This document shows positions 1 to 10,664 of a DNA stretch of 64,000 bases, in pieces; position 1 is the stretch's first letter, and each line of letters begins with the position of its first letter. The position numbers and the translations under genes were made by a program. The notes under the pieces are model-generated. The model worked only from the letters and a program-made list of their open reading frames with translations. It was not told the DNA's origin and did no database searches. The stretch is from Ustilago trichophora. Taxonomy: Eukaryota > Basidiomycota > Ustilaginomycetes > Ustilaginales > Ustilaginaceae. Location: positions 186,001 to 250,000 of the forward strand of contig OOIN01000027.1 in the NCBI GenBank assembly GCA_900323505.1, given 5' to 3'.

Positions 1-29
1 CCGAGGGCACAGCAACCCCATATACCGTC

Positions 30-1754
30 ATGTCTGGCGAAGCTTCCTCCTCGAGAACACGTACCGACTCGCTCTCCTCCCATCACACCTCGCCCATCTC
101 TCGCAGCACCATTGTTGATGACAACAAGATTCAAACTCAACATGACTCCCCGATCAAAACCACATCTTCTACTTCGCCATCCAAGATTGTCTCCAACCCC
201 GTCCCTGCAGAATTGCATCCAGCCTCGTCAGAGCACATCCCCGCCACTCACAGTTCTTCGGCGGAAAACGACCTCGAAAAGGCACCTCAAGCAGATCCGG
301 CTTTGCTCCAATCGCAAGCTGAAGACGATGTCATCTGGGTAGAATTCCCTCCTGGTGATCCTGAAAATCCTTTCAATTTCAGCAAGACTCGCAAGTGGTG
401 CATCACCATCCTCGGCGTCCTCTTTACAGCTGAAGTGGCCGCTACTGCTTCGGCCTATGTCCCCGGAATCCCGTCCATGGAGCGCGATTTGAACATCAAA
501 AACCACGAGTTGAGCCTGCTAGGCATCGCAATTTACCCCTTGGGCTTCGCGTTGCCTCCGTTGGTGCTGGCGCCGCTGTCGGAGGTGTTTGGTCGAAATC
601 CCATGTATCTGGTCTGTCATCTTTGCTATACCGTGTTGTTTGTCGGATTGGGATTTGCGGATAACGCTGCGACGGTGATCATTCTCAGATTCCTTTCGGG
701 TATGTTTGGTAGTACGGGAAGTACGATGGTCGGCGGGTCGATTTCCGACATCTGGAGTAGTAAAGAGAGGGGTCAGCCTATGGCGCTCTTTGCGACGGGG
801 GCCATCTTTGGCACCGGTATCGGTCCCGTTTGGGCTGGATGGGTCGAAAACAATCGCCGCTTGGGATGGAGATGGATCCAATACATCCAAGCCATCTACA
901 CCGGATTCATCCTCATCCTCCTCCTCCTTTTCCTGCGAGAAACCCGTGGAAGCATCATTCTCACCCGACGTGCCGCAAAGCTTCGCAAAACTACCGGAGA
1001 TTCACGCTACAAAGCCCGCGCCGAGCTCGAAACCGCCTCGATCAGCGTCCTTATCAAGAATTCGTTGACTCGACCGTTGATCTTTTTGGTCAAGGAACCG
1101 ATTGTTACGTTTTTCTCGCTTTGGATCGCTTTCACTTGGGGATTCATGTACATGCTCCTCAGCTCTGTGGGTCTGATCACGGCCCAGCATTCTTTCACGC
1201 CGGGCGAGACAGGGTTGGTATTCATCGCTATCGCAGGAGCAGGCATTCTGGGCAATCTGATGAATCCAATGCAGGAATATCTCTACCGCAAGAATTTCCC
1301 CCGTAGAGGACCCGAAGCAAGACTTTACTTTGCTTGCATCGGCGCGATCACTTTCCCCGTTGGATGCTTTATCTACGCTTGGACAAGTTTCCCTCATACA
1401 TCCATCGCAGGACCCGTCGTCGGGATCGTGGTGCTCATGACCGCCATTTACCACATTTATCTCGCCGTCTTTAATTATCTCGCTGATAGCTATCTAACGT
1501 ATGCCAGCTCGGCGCTGGCAGCACAGAGCTTTGCGAGGAATCTGTTCGGATTCATTTTCCCCCTCATCGTCGAGAAAATGTACCATGGATTAGGCTATCA
1601 ATGGGCCAGCACGCTAAGTGCCTTCTTGGGCGCCCTGCTGGGCGTGGTCCCCTTCGTACTCTTCTTCTATGGAAAGAAGATCAGGGCAAAGAGTAAGATC
1701 AGCCAAGCATTGCAGAGACAGTTTGAGGAGCAGGAGGCCAAGGAAAAACCCTAG
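30..1754 (+). CDS. MFS transporter, DHA1-type drug/polyamine antiporter-like
   Basis: An intronless 574-residue protein that probably exports small molecules (drugs, polyamines or similar) across the plasma membrane by proton antiport. The first 110 residues are hydrophilic and Ser/Thr-rich, followed by about 12 hydrophobic segments. Visible family signatures are PLSEVFGRNP after TM2 (the MFS motif A position), LRFLSGMFGS in TM4, and GTGIGPVWAGW in TM5 (antiporter motif C-like, GxxxGPxxGG with changes). A hydrophilic loop between TM6 and TM7 fits the usual 6+6 layout, and the length is normal for fungal DHA1 members. The ATG lies only 29 bases from the window edge, so its promoter is not visible. 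It converges on the NOP12-like gene with a 254-bp gap. The family call is firm; the substrate cannot be read from the sequence. Confidence 0.9.
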   Translation: MSGEASSSRTRTDSLSSHHTSPISRSTIVDDNKIQTQHDSPIKTTSSTSPSKIVSNPVPAELHPASSEHIPATHSSSAENDLEKAPQADPALLQSQAEDDVIWVEFPPGDPENPFNFSKTRKWCITILGVLFTAEVAATASAYVPGIPSMERDLNIKNHELSLLGIAIYPLGFALPPLVLAPLSEVFGRNPMYLVCHLCYTVLFVGLGFADNAATVIILRFLSGMFGSTGSTMVGGSISDIWSSKERGQPMALFATGAIFGTGIGPVWAGWVENNRRLGWRWIQYIQAIYTGFILILLLLFLRETRGSIILTRRAAKLRKTTGDSRYKARAELETASISVLIKNSLTRPLIFLVKEPIVTFFSLWIAFTWGFMYMLLSSVGLITAQHSFTPGETGLVFIAIAGAGILGNLMNPMQEYLYRKNFPRRGPEARLYFACIGAITFPVGCFIYAWTSFPHTSIAGPVVGIVVLMTAIYHIYLAVFNYLADSYLTYASSALAAQSFARNLFGFIFPLIVEKMYHGLGYQWASTLSAFLGALLGVVPFVLFFYGKKIRAKSKISQALQRQFEEQEAKEKP

Positions 1755-2008
1755 ATCTGCTTCTGTACTCTTTCATACGGTCATCTTAATCTATTCCTAC
1801 ATGCAGTGGTTGATGCATTTGCAACTCTGTCGGGTGCAGAACTTGTCTGGAGCTTGAGACTTTGGTGTGGATTGGTCGTGTGAGTGCTCAGTTGAGTTGA
1901 TCTCGGACATCGCAGCGAGCACAGGTTAAAAGTGGGAACCATATGCATTGGGAAAAATCATGATTGGGTTTGGAAACAAACACTTGAACAAACTTGAATC
2001 GAGCAAAA

Positions 2009-4261
2009 TCACTTGCCCTTAGGAGGGCCCCTCCTACCGGCACCGCCCTGAGGACCACCCGTCTTGAACCTCTTTGCGCCTCCCGCACCAGCTGCACCTG
2101 CCCCAGCTTTACCGGCACCTCCACTGGTAGGCTGTCTCAACTTGACCCTCTCCTTACTCTTTGCCTTCTCACCTTCTGCCACAAGGCTCTTATCCGCCCT
2201 GTGAGGCTTACCTTTACCACCGGCGACACCAAGCTTTTTGTTCTTCTTCTCCATGCGGCGGTTGACACGATCCTGATCATCCTTCTTCATCTGTTTCCTC
2301 TGATCCTTGCTGAGCGTAGCGTAGAGTTCGGCCTTCTTGGCAATGTCGGCTGGGTTGGCAGCTACGCGAGCTGTGCTAGGGCTACCGGGGGTGATCTTGG
2401 TACGCTTCTGTACGTGTGGAGAAGTGCCGTTAGGGGTAGGGGCGCCACTGGAGCGTTCGTATCGGGGAGACTTGCGTTGCGGGGTGGTTGGTTCTTCGCC
2501 TCCTCCTTCAGCACCGCTCTGCTGCTTGGAGGAACGCGGGTTGCGGGAAGGAGCCGAAGACTTGGTCTGCGACTTGCAGTAGGCAACTCGAATGGGACGA
2601 CCTTTGAGCTTAAGTCGACGCTTGAACTCTTTGCCACCCGCGGCGATGGCGGCAGATGCACCGAGACTGCCTTTGACACCTTTGATGGATTCGAGGCAGG
2701 CCTGCTCGGCGTTGTATACGGCCATGATCTCGTCGACGCATTGCTGGGTGGAGAAGTTGACGTAGCCAATGCCTTTGCCCATCTGTGTGGCGGCGTCGCG
2801 GATGAGACGGACGGATCGGACGTATTCGGCATCGCGGATGACGGACGTCTTGACTTTGCGCTGGTCGGGGTTGATGAATGGGAAGTTGAGGGTGAGAGCG
2901 TCGAGCAAAGAAGCTGGAGCAGGCTCGCCATCGAGACCGGTGACGGGGATGGTGACGGACTCGCCGGCTGCACCGAGCTCGTCAACGAGAAGAGCTTCAA
3001 AAAAGGATCGCACTTCCTCTTCGTCTGTCTCAAAGTCGAGACCGCCAACGAAGAGGGTTCGTTTGGGGTCGGTGGTGGAGCAGCTAGAGCCGGCAAGGGT
3101 ACCGTCGAAGGTCTTGACCTTCTCGAGGCCGGAGCTGAGCAGCTCGCTAGGAGATATCGACTTGACCAGATCGACACGCAAGTGACGACCCTCAAACGAC
3201 TGTCCATCGGCGAAAGAGGCGATCAGTGCTGCCAAAACCGAGCCGGTGAGTCTTGGATCGAGCTGGACGGGTTCTATCTTTGCGTCCTTGGACTTGGCCT
3301 TGGGCGGTGAGATGTCGTACAAGTGTTGCAGCACGGCTTTGGGATGAGCGATGGTGACGTAGGCAGAGACGCTCTTTGCCTTTTCGTGAAAATCCTTGTT
3401 GATGAAGGCGATCTTTCGCTTCTGTTGGGCTGTCAGGGGAGCCTGTGCGCTCTCTCCACCTTCGACGGCGGCGACTGCCTCGCGATAGTTCTGACTGCGC
3501 TCCTTGGCTTTGCCCTTCTTGGTTTTCTTCTTGGAAGCTGCCTCGTCGTCCGAGTCGGCATCAAGGTGGACGGTGGGTACGGAAAAGGCGACGGAACGGA
3601 ATCGAAGACCGGTAGCCTTTGTGAGCATGGGGTAGGGGGAGAAGGACTCGATGAACGAGGTGAGCTTGCGCTGGAGGGAGCGAGATTGGGCAGCCTCGAT
3701 GGGGACGTTGCCGATGAAGAGAGTGCGCTGGTCACGAGTCTCGGAGGGTTCGTGCTCCTCTTTGAAGGTCTTCTTGCGCTGCTTGGCTGATTCGGTGGAT
3801 TGGGGCTTGGTGACAGACTCGTGCTGAGGAGGGACGTAGGGCTCGTTGTCATCTTCTTGATCATCTTCGTTGTCGGATGCTTCGTCTTCGCTCTGGCTGA
3901 ATAGAAGGGATCCTTCGTCATCAAGCTCCTCGTCAACGCTGGAAAGATCGCCATCGCCCTCTTCCATCTCTACGTCTTGGTCATCTTCGTCATCCTCGGC
4001 GTCTTCATTGCTGTTCTCTTCCTCGGACTCCTCGTCTACTTGATCGATCTGCTGCTGGACTGCCTTGCGCTTCTTGGAGTTGGAAGGCCCAGCAGCAGCT
4101 GTGTTGGTTGAAGTGGAAGCTGCGGCGACGGGAGCAGGTGCTGGTGGGGCGGCTTTGAAGAAAGCATCGAGTTCTGAATCAAAGTTGGCTGGAGTGGCTT
4201 CTGCTGGTGCTGCGACGTCGACGGTTGTCGATTCGCTCTTCTTCTGTGACTTCTTTGCCAT
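2009..4261 (-). CDS. NOP12: Nucleolar RNA-binding protein, NOP12/RBM34 family
   Basis: The product is 750 residues if it starts at the ATG at 4259-4261 (MAKKSQKK...). The frame stays open upstream to 4378, but the added residues look like leader sequence. In yeast, Nop12 acts in the nucleolus in 60S pre-rRNA processing. The N-terminus is Ala/Pro-rich, then a long acidic stretch (about residues 75-140). RRM1 begins with RTLFIGNVPI near residue 179 and holds a long basic insertion. RRM2 begins with RTLFVGGLDF near residue 400 and ends around IRVAYCKS. The Lys/Arg-rich tail (KSKERVKL, RRGPPKGK) suits nucleolar localisation and RNA binding. It is longer than yeast Nop12, mostly through low-complexity insertions. 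It shares a 2-kb divergent upstream region with the membrane-protein gene to its right. Confidence 0.88.
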   Translation of the reverse strand: MAKKSQKKSESTTVDVAAPAEATPANFDSELDAFFKAAPPAPAPVAAASTSTNTAAAGPSNSKKRKAVQQQIDQVDEESEEENSNEDAEDDEDDQDVEMEEGDGDLSSVDEELDDEGSLLFSQSEDEASDNEDDQEDDNEPYVPPQHESVTKPQSTESAKQRKKTFKEEHEPSETRDQRTLFIGNVPIEAAQSRSLQRKLTSFIESFSPYPMLTKATGLRFRSVAFSVPTVHLDADSDDEAASKKKTKKGKAKERSQNYREAVAAVEGGESAQAPLTAQQKRKIAFINKDFHEKAKSVSAYVTIAHPKAVLQHLYDISPPKAKSKDAKIEPVQLDPRLTGSVLAALIASFADGQSFEGRHLRVDLVKSISPSELLSSGLEKVKTFDGTLAGSSCSTTDPKRTLFVGGLDFETDEEEVRSFFEALLVDELGAAGESVTIPVTGLDGEPAPASLLDALTLNFPFINPDQRKVKTSVIRDAEYVRSVRLIRDAATQMGKGIGYVNFSTQQCVDEIMAVYNAEQACLESIKGVKGSLGASAAIAAGGKEFKRRLKLKGRPIRVAYCKSQTKSSAPSRNPRSSKQQSGAEGGGEEPTTPQRKSPRYERSSGAPTPNGTSPHVQKRTKITPGSPSTARVAANPADIAKKAELYATLSKDQRKQMKKDDQDRVNRRMEKKNKKLGVAGGKGKPHRADKSLVAEGEKAKSKERVKLRQPTSGGAGKAGAGAAGAGGAKRFKTGGPQGGAGRRGPPKGK

Positions 4262-4590
4262 CTTGTCAAGACTCTGCAATGGCCTCGTGCTGATGGTGAA
4301 GATGAGGGTGGATTGGATGGTGGGTAGCAAGTACAGTCTTCTGGCCTGGCTGGTTGGCTGACTGGAAAATCTGCGCAAAAAATGAGAATTTCAAGATTTT
4401 TGCTTCAGGGTCGCCTTGTGTGCAGTCGCCGTTTTCCGAGTTTTGGAAGACTTTCTCCACACTTTGAGTCTGTCGCACGGGTGAGATAAAGGTCTAACAG
4501 CTTAATATGAAAATTCATTCGTAAAAAGCGTTTGCCGAGCATCCAACTTCCAGCTGCAAACTGTGAGCAGCTGATGCATTTGCAGGATAC

Positions 4591-4602
4591 TACTGTACAG
4601 TA
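4591..4602. repeat. Perfect palindrome TACTGTACAGTA
   Basis: A 12-base perfect inverted repeat, about 330 bases upstream of the NOP12-like ATG. It is one member of the dispersed TACAGTA/TACTGTA motif seen in many upstream gaps of this window. Its function is unknown. Confidence 0.7.
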
Positions 4603-4960
4603 TGAAAACCCGAGCTGCATCGAGTAAGTTGAAGATTGTCGATCGTGCCTGCCACCTGCCCAGGTTCGGCTTGCTCAGAATGACATTCTACGCCGAGAGT
4701 TTTCCTTTGTGCGGAAGAAGGGTCAAGGCTGAGCGAGATTCGAGGCTCTTGATTATCGGCCGTATCTGTGATACAGCAACGCCAGACAGTGTTGGGCGCA
4801 AGGCTTGCTTGTAGAACAAGTGCGGGGCAACGCCTCTCTTTTCGGCACCCACCGTCCGCGCATTGCTACACGTCCATCTATTCAGCCCTTATTGCAGCAA
4901 ACCGGTTGGGTCAGGGTGAATCTCTTTTTGGATGAAGAGATGCCATTCCCGAATTGCTTG

Positions 4961-4985
4961 CTCTCTCTCTCTCTCTCTCTCTCTC
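4961..4985. repeat. (CT)n microsatellite
   Basis: An uninterrupted CT tract of 25 bases in the divergent upstream region. A similar tract lies about 390 bases further right. Confidence 0.95.
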
Positions 4986-5348
4986 CCTCTGGCCAACTGT
5001 TCGTTACCGAGTCAGGCTAAAGAAGCGAGCGAGCAAAGAGTGATTGTCCTGCATGATGAGTTTCAGAATCGCGGAATTCCGCGCAGCAAGGATTTGTTTG
5101 TGAATTCCAAGGAGACTGTCCTGTAAGAGAAATTTGTATTCAATGCAATACCAAATACTGTATCAGCACGACGCGTTCCAGTGTTCTGTTGTGTTGCGGC
5201 TGCTGTTGCTGCTGTATACACAACGCCGACCAAGATCCAAAACAGACTGAAAATCCGCCTTGAATGCATTTCAGCAGCCAAGCATTTGTCGAGATGTGAG
5301 TTGTCGATCCATTTTGACAGACTGTCAGGGTGCTGGGTGACCCTTGTG

Positions 5349-5351
<3 letters not shown>

Positions 5352-5379
<28 letters not shown>
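5352..5379. repeat. (CT)n microsatellite
   Basis: A CT tract of 28 bases, the second of two in this divergent gap. It could be an open-chromatin pyrimidine tract or simple slippage. Confidence 0.95.
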
Positions 5380-5382
<3 letters not shown>

Positions 5383-6247
5383 CTCGACCCAATCGTCCGA
5401 GCCGAAAACATACACTGCTCACATGCTTTGTCCTCGCCACAACATTCCCAAAGAAATCTTGCTCTGCCCGTGTGCTCCTTTGTTACACAAAACTGTGCCG
5501 TGTCTCTGTGTATGTTTCTGTTCCTTCCTTCTTCTCGTGTTGTGCTTCCGTTTGCTGCTGCATTTCCCACCGTGCCTTAGCCTCGCCAACGGGAACGCGC
5601 CCCTCACAGTTTTGGCTTGCAACCTGCCGAGCTGGTGGCTTTGCAAGGCACTAGCCCAGTTTGATCAGCTCGGTTCCCTTTTCCTTTCACTTTGCCTTTC
5701 TCTCTTTTGTTCTCCTCAGTTGTCTCTGCCCCCTTTCTCTTCTCTTTCCTCTTGCTCCCCTGCTGCTGCTGATCGTCGTTGGGCGCCTGAGTGAGCCAAA
5801 CCTTGAGGATAGGTGTGACTGTCGATCCTGTTTTTCTCTGTGTCCCTCTGAACTAACTGTCCCGCTTGGCAGGCCCAGAGCAGAGAATCTGCATCGCGAC
5901 GATCCATCACCTCGTCCACCATTCCCTTTCTCCTTTCTCTCTACACCATCTCCAACCCCACCTTCCCTCTCCCTTCTCTCGGTTCCGTAAAAGGATCTCG
6001 TCCACCTCCTCTCCCCCACACCATTTCTCTCCACCTTACAGGTTCTACACCACACAGTCTCGGCGCCACAGTCTCCACCACCACCACCAACAACAACAAC
6101 AACGATAACAACAGACAGCCCAGGTCGGCCCACCTTCTCTACGTTCTTTTACTGCCTTGGACAATTGCACACCTGCACACCATCAACTACAGTGTCATTT
6201 CGTCTTCCTCATCTCTCCACCAACACTCTGTTTCAACGTTGCCCATC

Positions 6248-8059
6248 ATGACGCTCGACACCCGCAGCAACATGCATCACCACCACCAACAGCTTCGACA
6301 GCGCAACGTCCAGACCACCCAGCGCGTCGTCAAGCGCCAGTCGGCCTCCACCATTGACAACTCGGCCAAGTGTCTCGCCGGTGGTCTCTACGTCAGCCCC
6401 GCTGGTAGCCAAGAGGTCCAGGTCACCAACGTCACCGACATTCGTTGGGACCAGTCCTGCCTCGACGCTTCCGTCTCCAAGATCGACATCTACGTCTACT
6501 CCCCCTCCATGGTCAACCAGTACCTCCCCATCCACGTCTTCCAGGGTATCCCCAAATCGCAGCAGCTCTACGAGACCAAGCTCGACCCTCGATGGTGGGG
6601 TCGCGATCTCAACCACAACTCGTCCGTCCCCGTCTCGTTCAACATTGTCCCCGCCGGTAACGAGCCATGGGATTCGTCCAACCCCATGGGCCCCACTTTT
6701 ACCGCCAACTACAACGTCCCCAACCAGGGTGCTTCCAAGGCAGAGTCGTTCTTTGGCAAGCTCTCCAACTCGGTCAAGACTGCTTTCCTCGAGAACGGTC
6801 ACCTCACCCCCGCTGGTAAGACCGCCGCCATTGTCTGCCCTCTCGTCGTCTTCGCCGTCGTCATTGGTCTCGTCGTTCGACGTCTCCACATCAAGCGTCA
6901 CAACAAGACCGTCGACTGGGCCGAACACATGGACAAGCGCATGAGCAGGATCTCGGTCGACTGGACTTCCGGTGGTGACGGTTCCGCCGGTCCCGTCCCC
7001 GGTACTCGCCCTGCCTCGTACATGTCGCGCCCTTCGCGTGACATGGACGGAAACTTTGCTGGCCGTGGCGCTGGCGCCCGCCTGCCCCGACAGATGGAGG
7101 ACATCACCCCTGCTTTCGCCACCGAGGCCGAGATGCGCGAGGCCATGCCTCGTGGTCTCTCCATGTACGAGGAGGGCAACCGCACTTCTCGCATCTCGTT
7201 CGCCGACACCACCCGCGGTGACCGTGTCTCGCGCATCAGCTACGCCAACTCGAGCGATGCTCACGGTCGTTCTTCGTCTCATCTTCCTCGCATTGGTCAA
7301 CAGGGCAACACGCGCCGTTCGCAACTCGTCGACTCGTACTATGACCCTGATGCGCCTGCCGTTCCTCACCTCGATGCGCGTTACCGTGCCAGTCAGGATG
7401 CTCGTCGCTCGTCTCGCTTCTCGGATGGTCTCATCTACGCCGAGGACGACGAGCTGCGACACCCCGAGGAGGACGATGAGGTGCTCATGAGCCCCACTCA
7501 GAACGAGGGCCCACGTCCTCTTGGTGCCAACGACGTCGACCGTATGCGACAGAGCCTCGACGCCAACCGCAAGCTCGGTGGTGACGCCGATGACTCGCAC
7601 CGCAACTCGATGCTCGCCTACCCTGCCTTGAGCATGGTTCAGTCCGGACGAGAGGGCAGCGATGGTCACGACATGTTTGACGGTCCCAACCAGGCTCGCC
7701 GCGTCTCCAACGGTAGCCAGGACTCGTACATTGACCACCAGCACTACCAGCACACTGCTCAGGGCGGTGCGGTTGCGAATATCGAACGCGCCGGCTCGTC
7801 CAACGGTGTTTCGGCACAGACTGGCATGGCACCTCCTTCCAACTTTGCCTCGCCCGACGAGGCCATGAAGCACTACGCCTCGCTCCGCGCTGCTGCCAAC
7901 TCGGCCATGACCGATGCAACGGCCCAGAGCTCGAGGTCGCTCTACACACCGGATGCTGCCAACCACCGAGGCCACATGAGCGTCGCAGGCTCGTCGCTCA
8001 ACGAGGAAGAGGTGGTTGGCTACAACGAGATGATTGACCACGGTAACCAGTCGCGTTAA
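6248..8059 (+). CDS. Single-pass membrane protein with conserved ectodomain, unknown function
   Basis: A 603-residue intronless product; the ATG at 6248 is the first in this frame. Residues about 40-160 (from AKCLAGGLYVSP through WWGRDLNHNSS to FTANYN) look like a folded, beta-rich ectodomain with potential N-glycosylation sites. One hydrophobic helix (about 192-213) is followed at once by a basic cluster (VVRRLHIKRHNK), which by the positive-inside rule places the C-terminal 390 residues in the cytoplasm. That tail is Ser/Arg-rich with repeated RxSRIS-type sites, which are possible kinase targets. There is no classical N-terminal signal peptide; a VVKRQ at residues 27-31 resembles a Kex2 site, so a missed 5' exon is possible. 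Codon use is as strongly C-ending as in ATP1, suggesting high expression. I do not recognise the family. Confidence 0.85.
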   Translation: MTLDTRSNMHHHHQQLRQRNVQTTQRVVKRQSASTIDNSAKCLAGGLYVSPAGSQEVQVTNVTDIRWDQSCLDASVSKIDIYVYSPSMVNQYLPIHVFQGIPKSQQLYETKLDPRWWGRDLNHNSSVPVSFNIVPAGNEPWDSSNPMGPTFTANYNVPNQGASKAESFFGKLSNSVKTAFLENGHLTPAGKTAAIVCPLVVFAVVIGLVVRRLHIKRHNKTVDWAEHMDKRMSRISVDWTSGGDGSAGPVPGTRPASYMSRPSRDMDGNFAGRGAGARLPRQMEDITPAFATEAEMREAMPRGLSMYEEGNRTSRISFADTTRGDRVSRISYANSSDAHGRSSSHLPRIGQQGNTRRSQLVDSYYDPDAPAVPHLDARYRASQDARRSSRFSDGLIYAEDDELRHPEEDDEVLMSPTQNEGPRPLGANDVDRMRQSLDANRKLGGDADDSHRNSMLAYPALSMVQSGREGSDGHDMFDGPNQARRVSNGSQDSYIDHQHYQHTAQGGAVANIERAGSSNGVSAQTGMAPPSNFASPDEAMKHYASLRAAANSAMTDATAQSSRSLYTPDAANHRGHMSVAGSSLNEEEVVGYNEMIDHGNQSR

Positions 8060-9658
8060 AAAATAGTGGTCTCTCCATCTTGGTTCCTCCTCTTTCATAT
8101 TGTCTCTGAACTGTGTAACGGTCCTTTTTTTTTCTGGTTCCCATTTGTCCTCGCTCCTTTGATCGTCCTTTCTTTCCTCTTTTTTTCGATTCGTTGTCCT
8201 GCTTTTGTTCTTGTAGCCTCGCTCCTCTGTTGGGACGCTGTGGCTCTTGTGTTTTCCCTTCCTCCTTTTTGCATGGCGATACAGCTCGTGCGTTGACGCG
8301 ATTGCGGCTGGATGCAGATCGTATCGTTGGGTGGATGCTGTGCTACCCACTCAAAAGTACTTTTGTCTGTACCGCCGTCGAGCTTGCGACTAGACCTTTC
8401 CTCTTCTTTCTCTCTCTCTCTCTTCTCCTGGCTCTAGCAGTCAAGGGAAGCTGGGGGTTACACTGCACACACTCCTTTTTCTTCTTTGTCTCTAGTCTCT
8501 TGCGCACATGTGCCACCCTGTTCGATTGGGGGTGCTTTGTTGCAGTTGCAAGTTCAGTTTTGTTTTGTTTTGTTTTTTTTTTTTTTTGGCCTCTAGGTCT
8601 CGATTCGATGATTTATTAGTAGTAGAATGTCCCTCTCTTTACTGGAAAGTTGCTCTCGAATGTGCGGATGTGTCATGGTTCTAAGGGATGAAAGAGGAAG
8701 GAAGGACCCCTGAAGCGCAGGAACGAGAAGTCACACGTCGTGCACGTTGTGTACAGTTGGATGGTGTGGGATGTTCTGTCGTGCGGAAAAGCCGCCTCGG
8801 CAAGGGCTTTTTGGTGCGTGTGGTGCCAAAGCGGGCGCTTTTCACGCTGAACTAGACGTGCTCTCCTGCCAAATTCACAGTCCGCGTTGCAGTTTCAGTA
8901 GAGAGTGGAGGAGAGCCCGGCAAAAATCATCCGCCTCCTAACCGGACTCGTGCTGAATGACTACAGTATTTCGAGATCTTGAATGGATGCCCACTTTCCA
9001 CACTTTCCTCGTTCATCCATTGATTGGCTCTCCCCACACATTCTCGATCTGGTCTGCCATACAGGTCTGCGGACTTATTCATTTCAAGTGAGTGCCAGTT
9101 CCGAGTCGACACAAAGGAAGGGAGGGTTGAAAAGCAACAGCTGGGAAAGTCGCTCGATGATCTTCGGCTAAATCAGTGTGTGTGACACAGATACGGTAGC
9201 AGGGAGATCCGGGGCAAAAAAAGAAAAGTTGTGCCAGAGACAGTAAAGTGATGTCGGGTTCCGAGCCGCGGTCTCGACATCATCCTTGTGTGCTTGACAT
9301 CAGACTCGAGTTTTGGGTCTGTCGTTCTACCATCATCTCAACTCCACCAGTGCTTTGGGCAAGAACTTACATCTTCATCCTTCTCCGGTCCTCGACAGGC
9401 TTCACGCAAGGTCGTCCTCATTTCTTACTTCGCACTTGAAACATCTCTCGCTCTCCCAGGCATCAACCTCGAATCCATCTCGTGTACGCACCTCGAATCC
9501 TCCGGCATCATAGAATAGCAACTCTAGACAGCTTTTTTAACCTCTGGGACGCAAGCAAGCAAGCAAGCAACTTCACGCCTCGCTGCATACACTTCATCGT
9601 TCGACGCTAGTATATCAAGGCATCACAGCAGCATTCGATCACATATAGACCAGCAATC
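8060..9658. other. Intergenic region without recognisable gene
   Basis: This 1.6-kb gap between two plus-strand genes begins with a T-rich 3' flank (T-runs at about 8126-8136, 8180-8188 and 8573-8586). It carries a TACAGTA at 8962-8968, and a (GCAA)5 tract at 9551-9570 in the presumed leader of the PMP4 gene. I see no ORF with protein-like composition. Confidence 0.6.
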
Positions 9659-10664
9659 ATGTCGGACCTTCAGAAGAGCCTGACGCAGGTTGCGCTCAAT
9701 CCCGCCTACCATGACTTGTTTACCATTCTCAAGGTGAGTCGCTGTGCCTTTGCGCCATCCAGCTTTCGCCATGGGAAGTACTGAATTGCCCTTTTTTCTA
9801 TTCTCATTATGACACTCTGTCGTGTATGCTCTCCTCGTCGTCACCGTTGCTGGGGTGGTAGGGCTTCCGCAATGGAATCGTCTACGGAGCCAAAATCCGC
9901 TTCCCCCACGCCCTAGTAATGACCTTCCTCTTTGGTCGTGGTACACCACGAGAAAAGCTCGCCTTCATTTTTCGAGCCACCAAACAACACGCTCTCAATC
10001 TCGGAACATTCACGCCGCTGTACAAGTTCCTCACCATCGCAATGCGTCGTATCTTTGAGGCACTTGGTGGTAAAGGACCCGTCCCGAAATGGCACAGCCT
10101 CGTCGCGGGTCTCATCGGAGGTTACGTGGTGTTTGGAGAACGTACACCGGTCAATGAGCAAATCGTGCTCTACACTTCGTCAAGAATCATTGCTTCGTTC
10201 TTGCCCAGAGCAGAGACGCCGAAGGATTGGCCCGCGGGCAAGCCAAAACCTACGGACAAGTCATGGTTCGCCGCGTATGCTACGATCACGTGGGGAGTGG
10301 TGATGTATCTCCACCAGTACAGGAGGGAGACTATCCAGACGGGAATGGTCAACAGTATGGACTGTAAGTTAAAACCCCGATGAATGGGTTGCAGTATCGA
10401 TTACGGGTGCGCGGGTATGGTGATGATGCTGACCACTTTCGAACGCCCTACTTTGATGTTAATCGTTGTATCGGCGATGCGCAAAAAAAAACAACAGACC
10501 TCTATCACAACGCGGAGAAATGGGACAGGTAAGTGTTTCTCACTTGCAACCTTTTTCTGTTTGTGGCATAGACGCTGACCATAGCTTATCTCTTCTTTTC
10601 GCTCTCTTCTTGTTGCATCGGTATCGCGTGCAGCTTGCGGAACCTCTTCTGGCACAACAAATAG
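9659..10664 (+). CDS. PXMP4: Peroxisomal membrane protein 4 (PMP4/PXMP4, Tim17-like fold)
   Basis: Four exons, 9659-9733, 9862-10363, 10498-10528 and 10634-10664, join in frame to 212 residues, matching the length usual for PXMP4. All three introns (128, 134 and 105 bases) are GT-AG with GTGAGT, GTAAGT and GTAAGT donors; introns 2 and 3 have CTGAC branch-like sites. Exon 1 encodes MSDLQKSLTQVALNP...FTILK. Exon 2 holds the core GFRNGIVYGAKIRFPHALV, the FGRGTPREK loop and further membrane segments. The two 31-base exons encode the C-terminus DYLYHNAEKWDSLRNLFWHNK. The family is an integral peroxisomal membrane protein of poorly known role, distantly related to Tim17/22/23. The splice model rests on frame continuity and family resemblance. 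Confidence 0.9.

Larger units (their letters stand above)
4262..6247. promoter_or_regulatory. Divergent intergenic region, NOP12-like / membrane protein
   Basis: These 1,986 bp separate two divergent start codons and should hold both promoters. I see no convincing coding exon. It contains a perfect TACTGTACAGTA palindrome at 4591-4602, another TACTGTA at 5156-5162, and two CT microsatellites (4961-4985 and 5352-5379). The last 600 bases before the right-hand ATG are strongly pyrimidine-rich and end in CCA/CAA repeats near 6075-6105, as is typical of leaders of highly expressed fungal genes. Confidence 0.6.

Noticed and set aside
1994..3310. A 438-codon plus-strand open frame opposite the NOP12-like gene
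   Set aside because: It overlaps the RRM-encoding gene and has shadow composition.
6233..8350. A 705-codon minus-strand open frame opposite the membrane protein gene
   Set aside because: It is a shadow of strong C/G third-position bias in the plus-strand gene. Its translation is Val/Gly/Arg-rich with no domain, and it ends inside the leader of the real gene.
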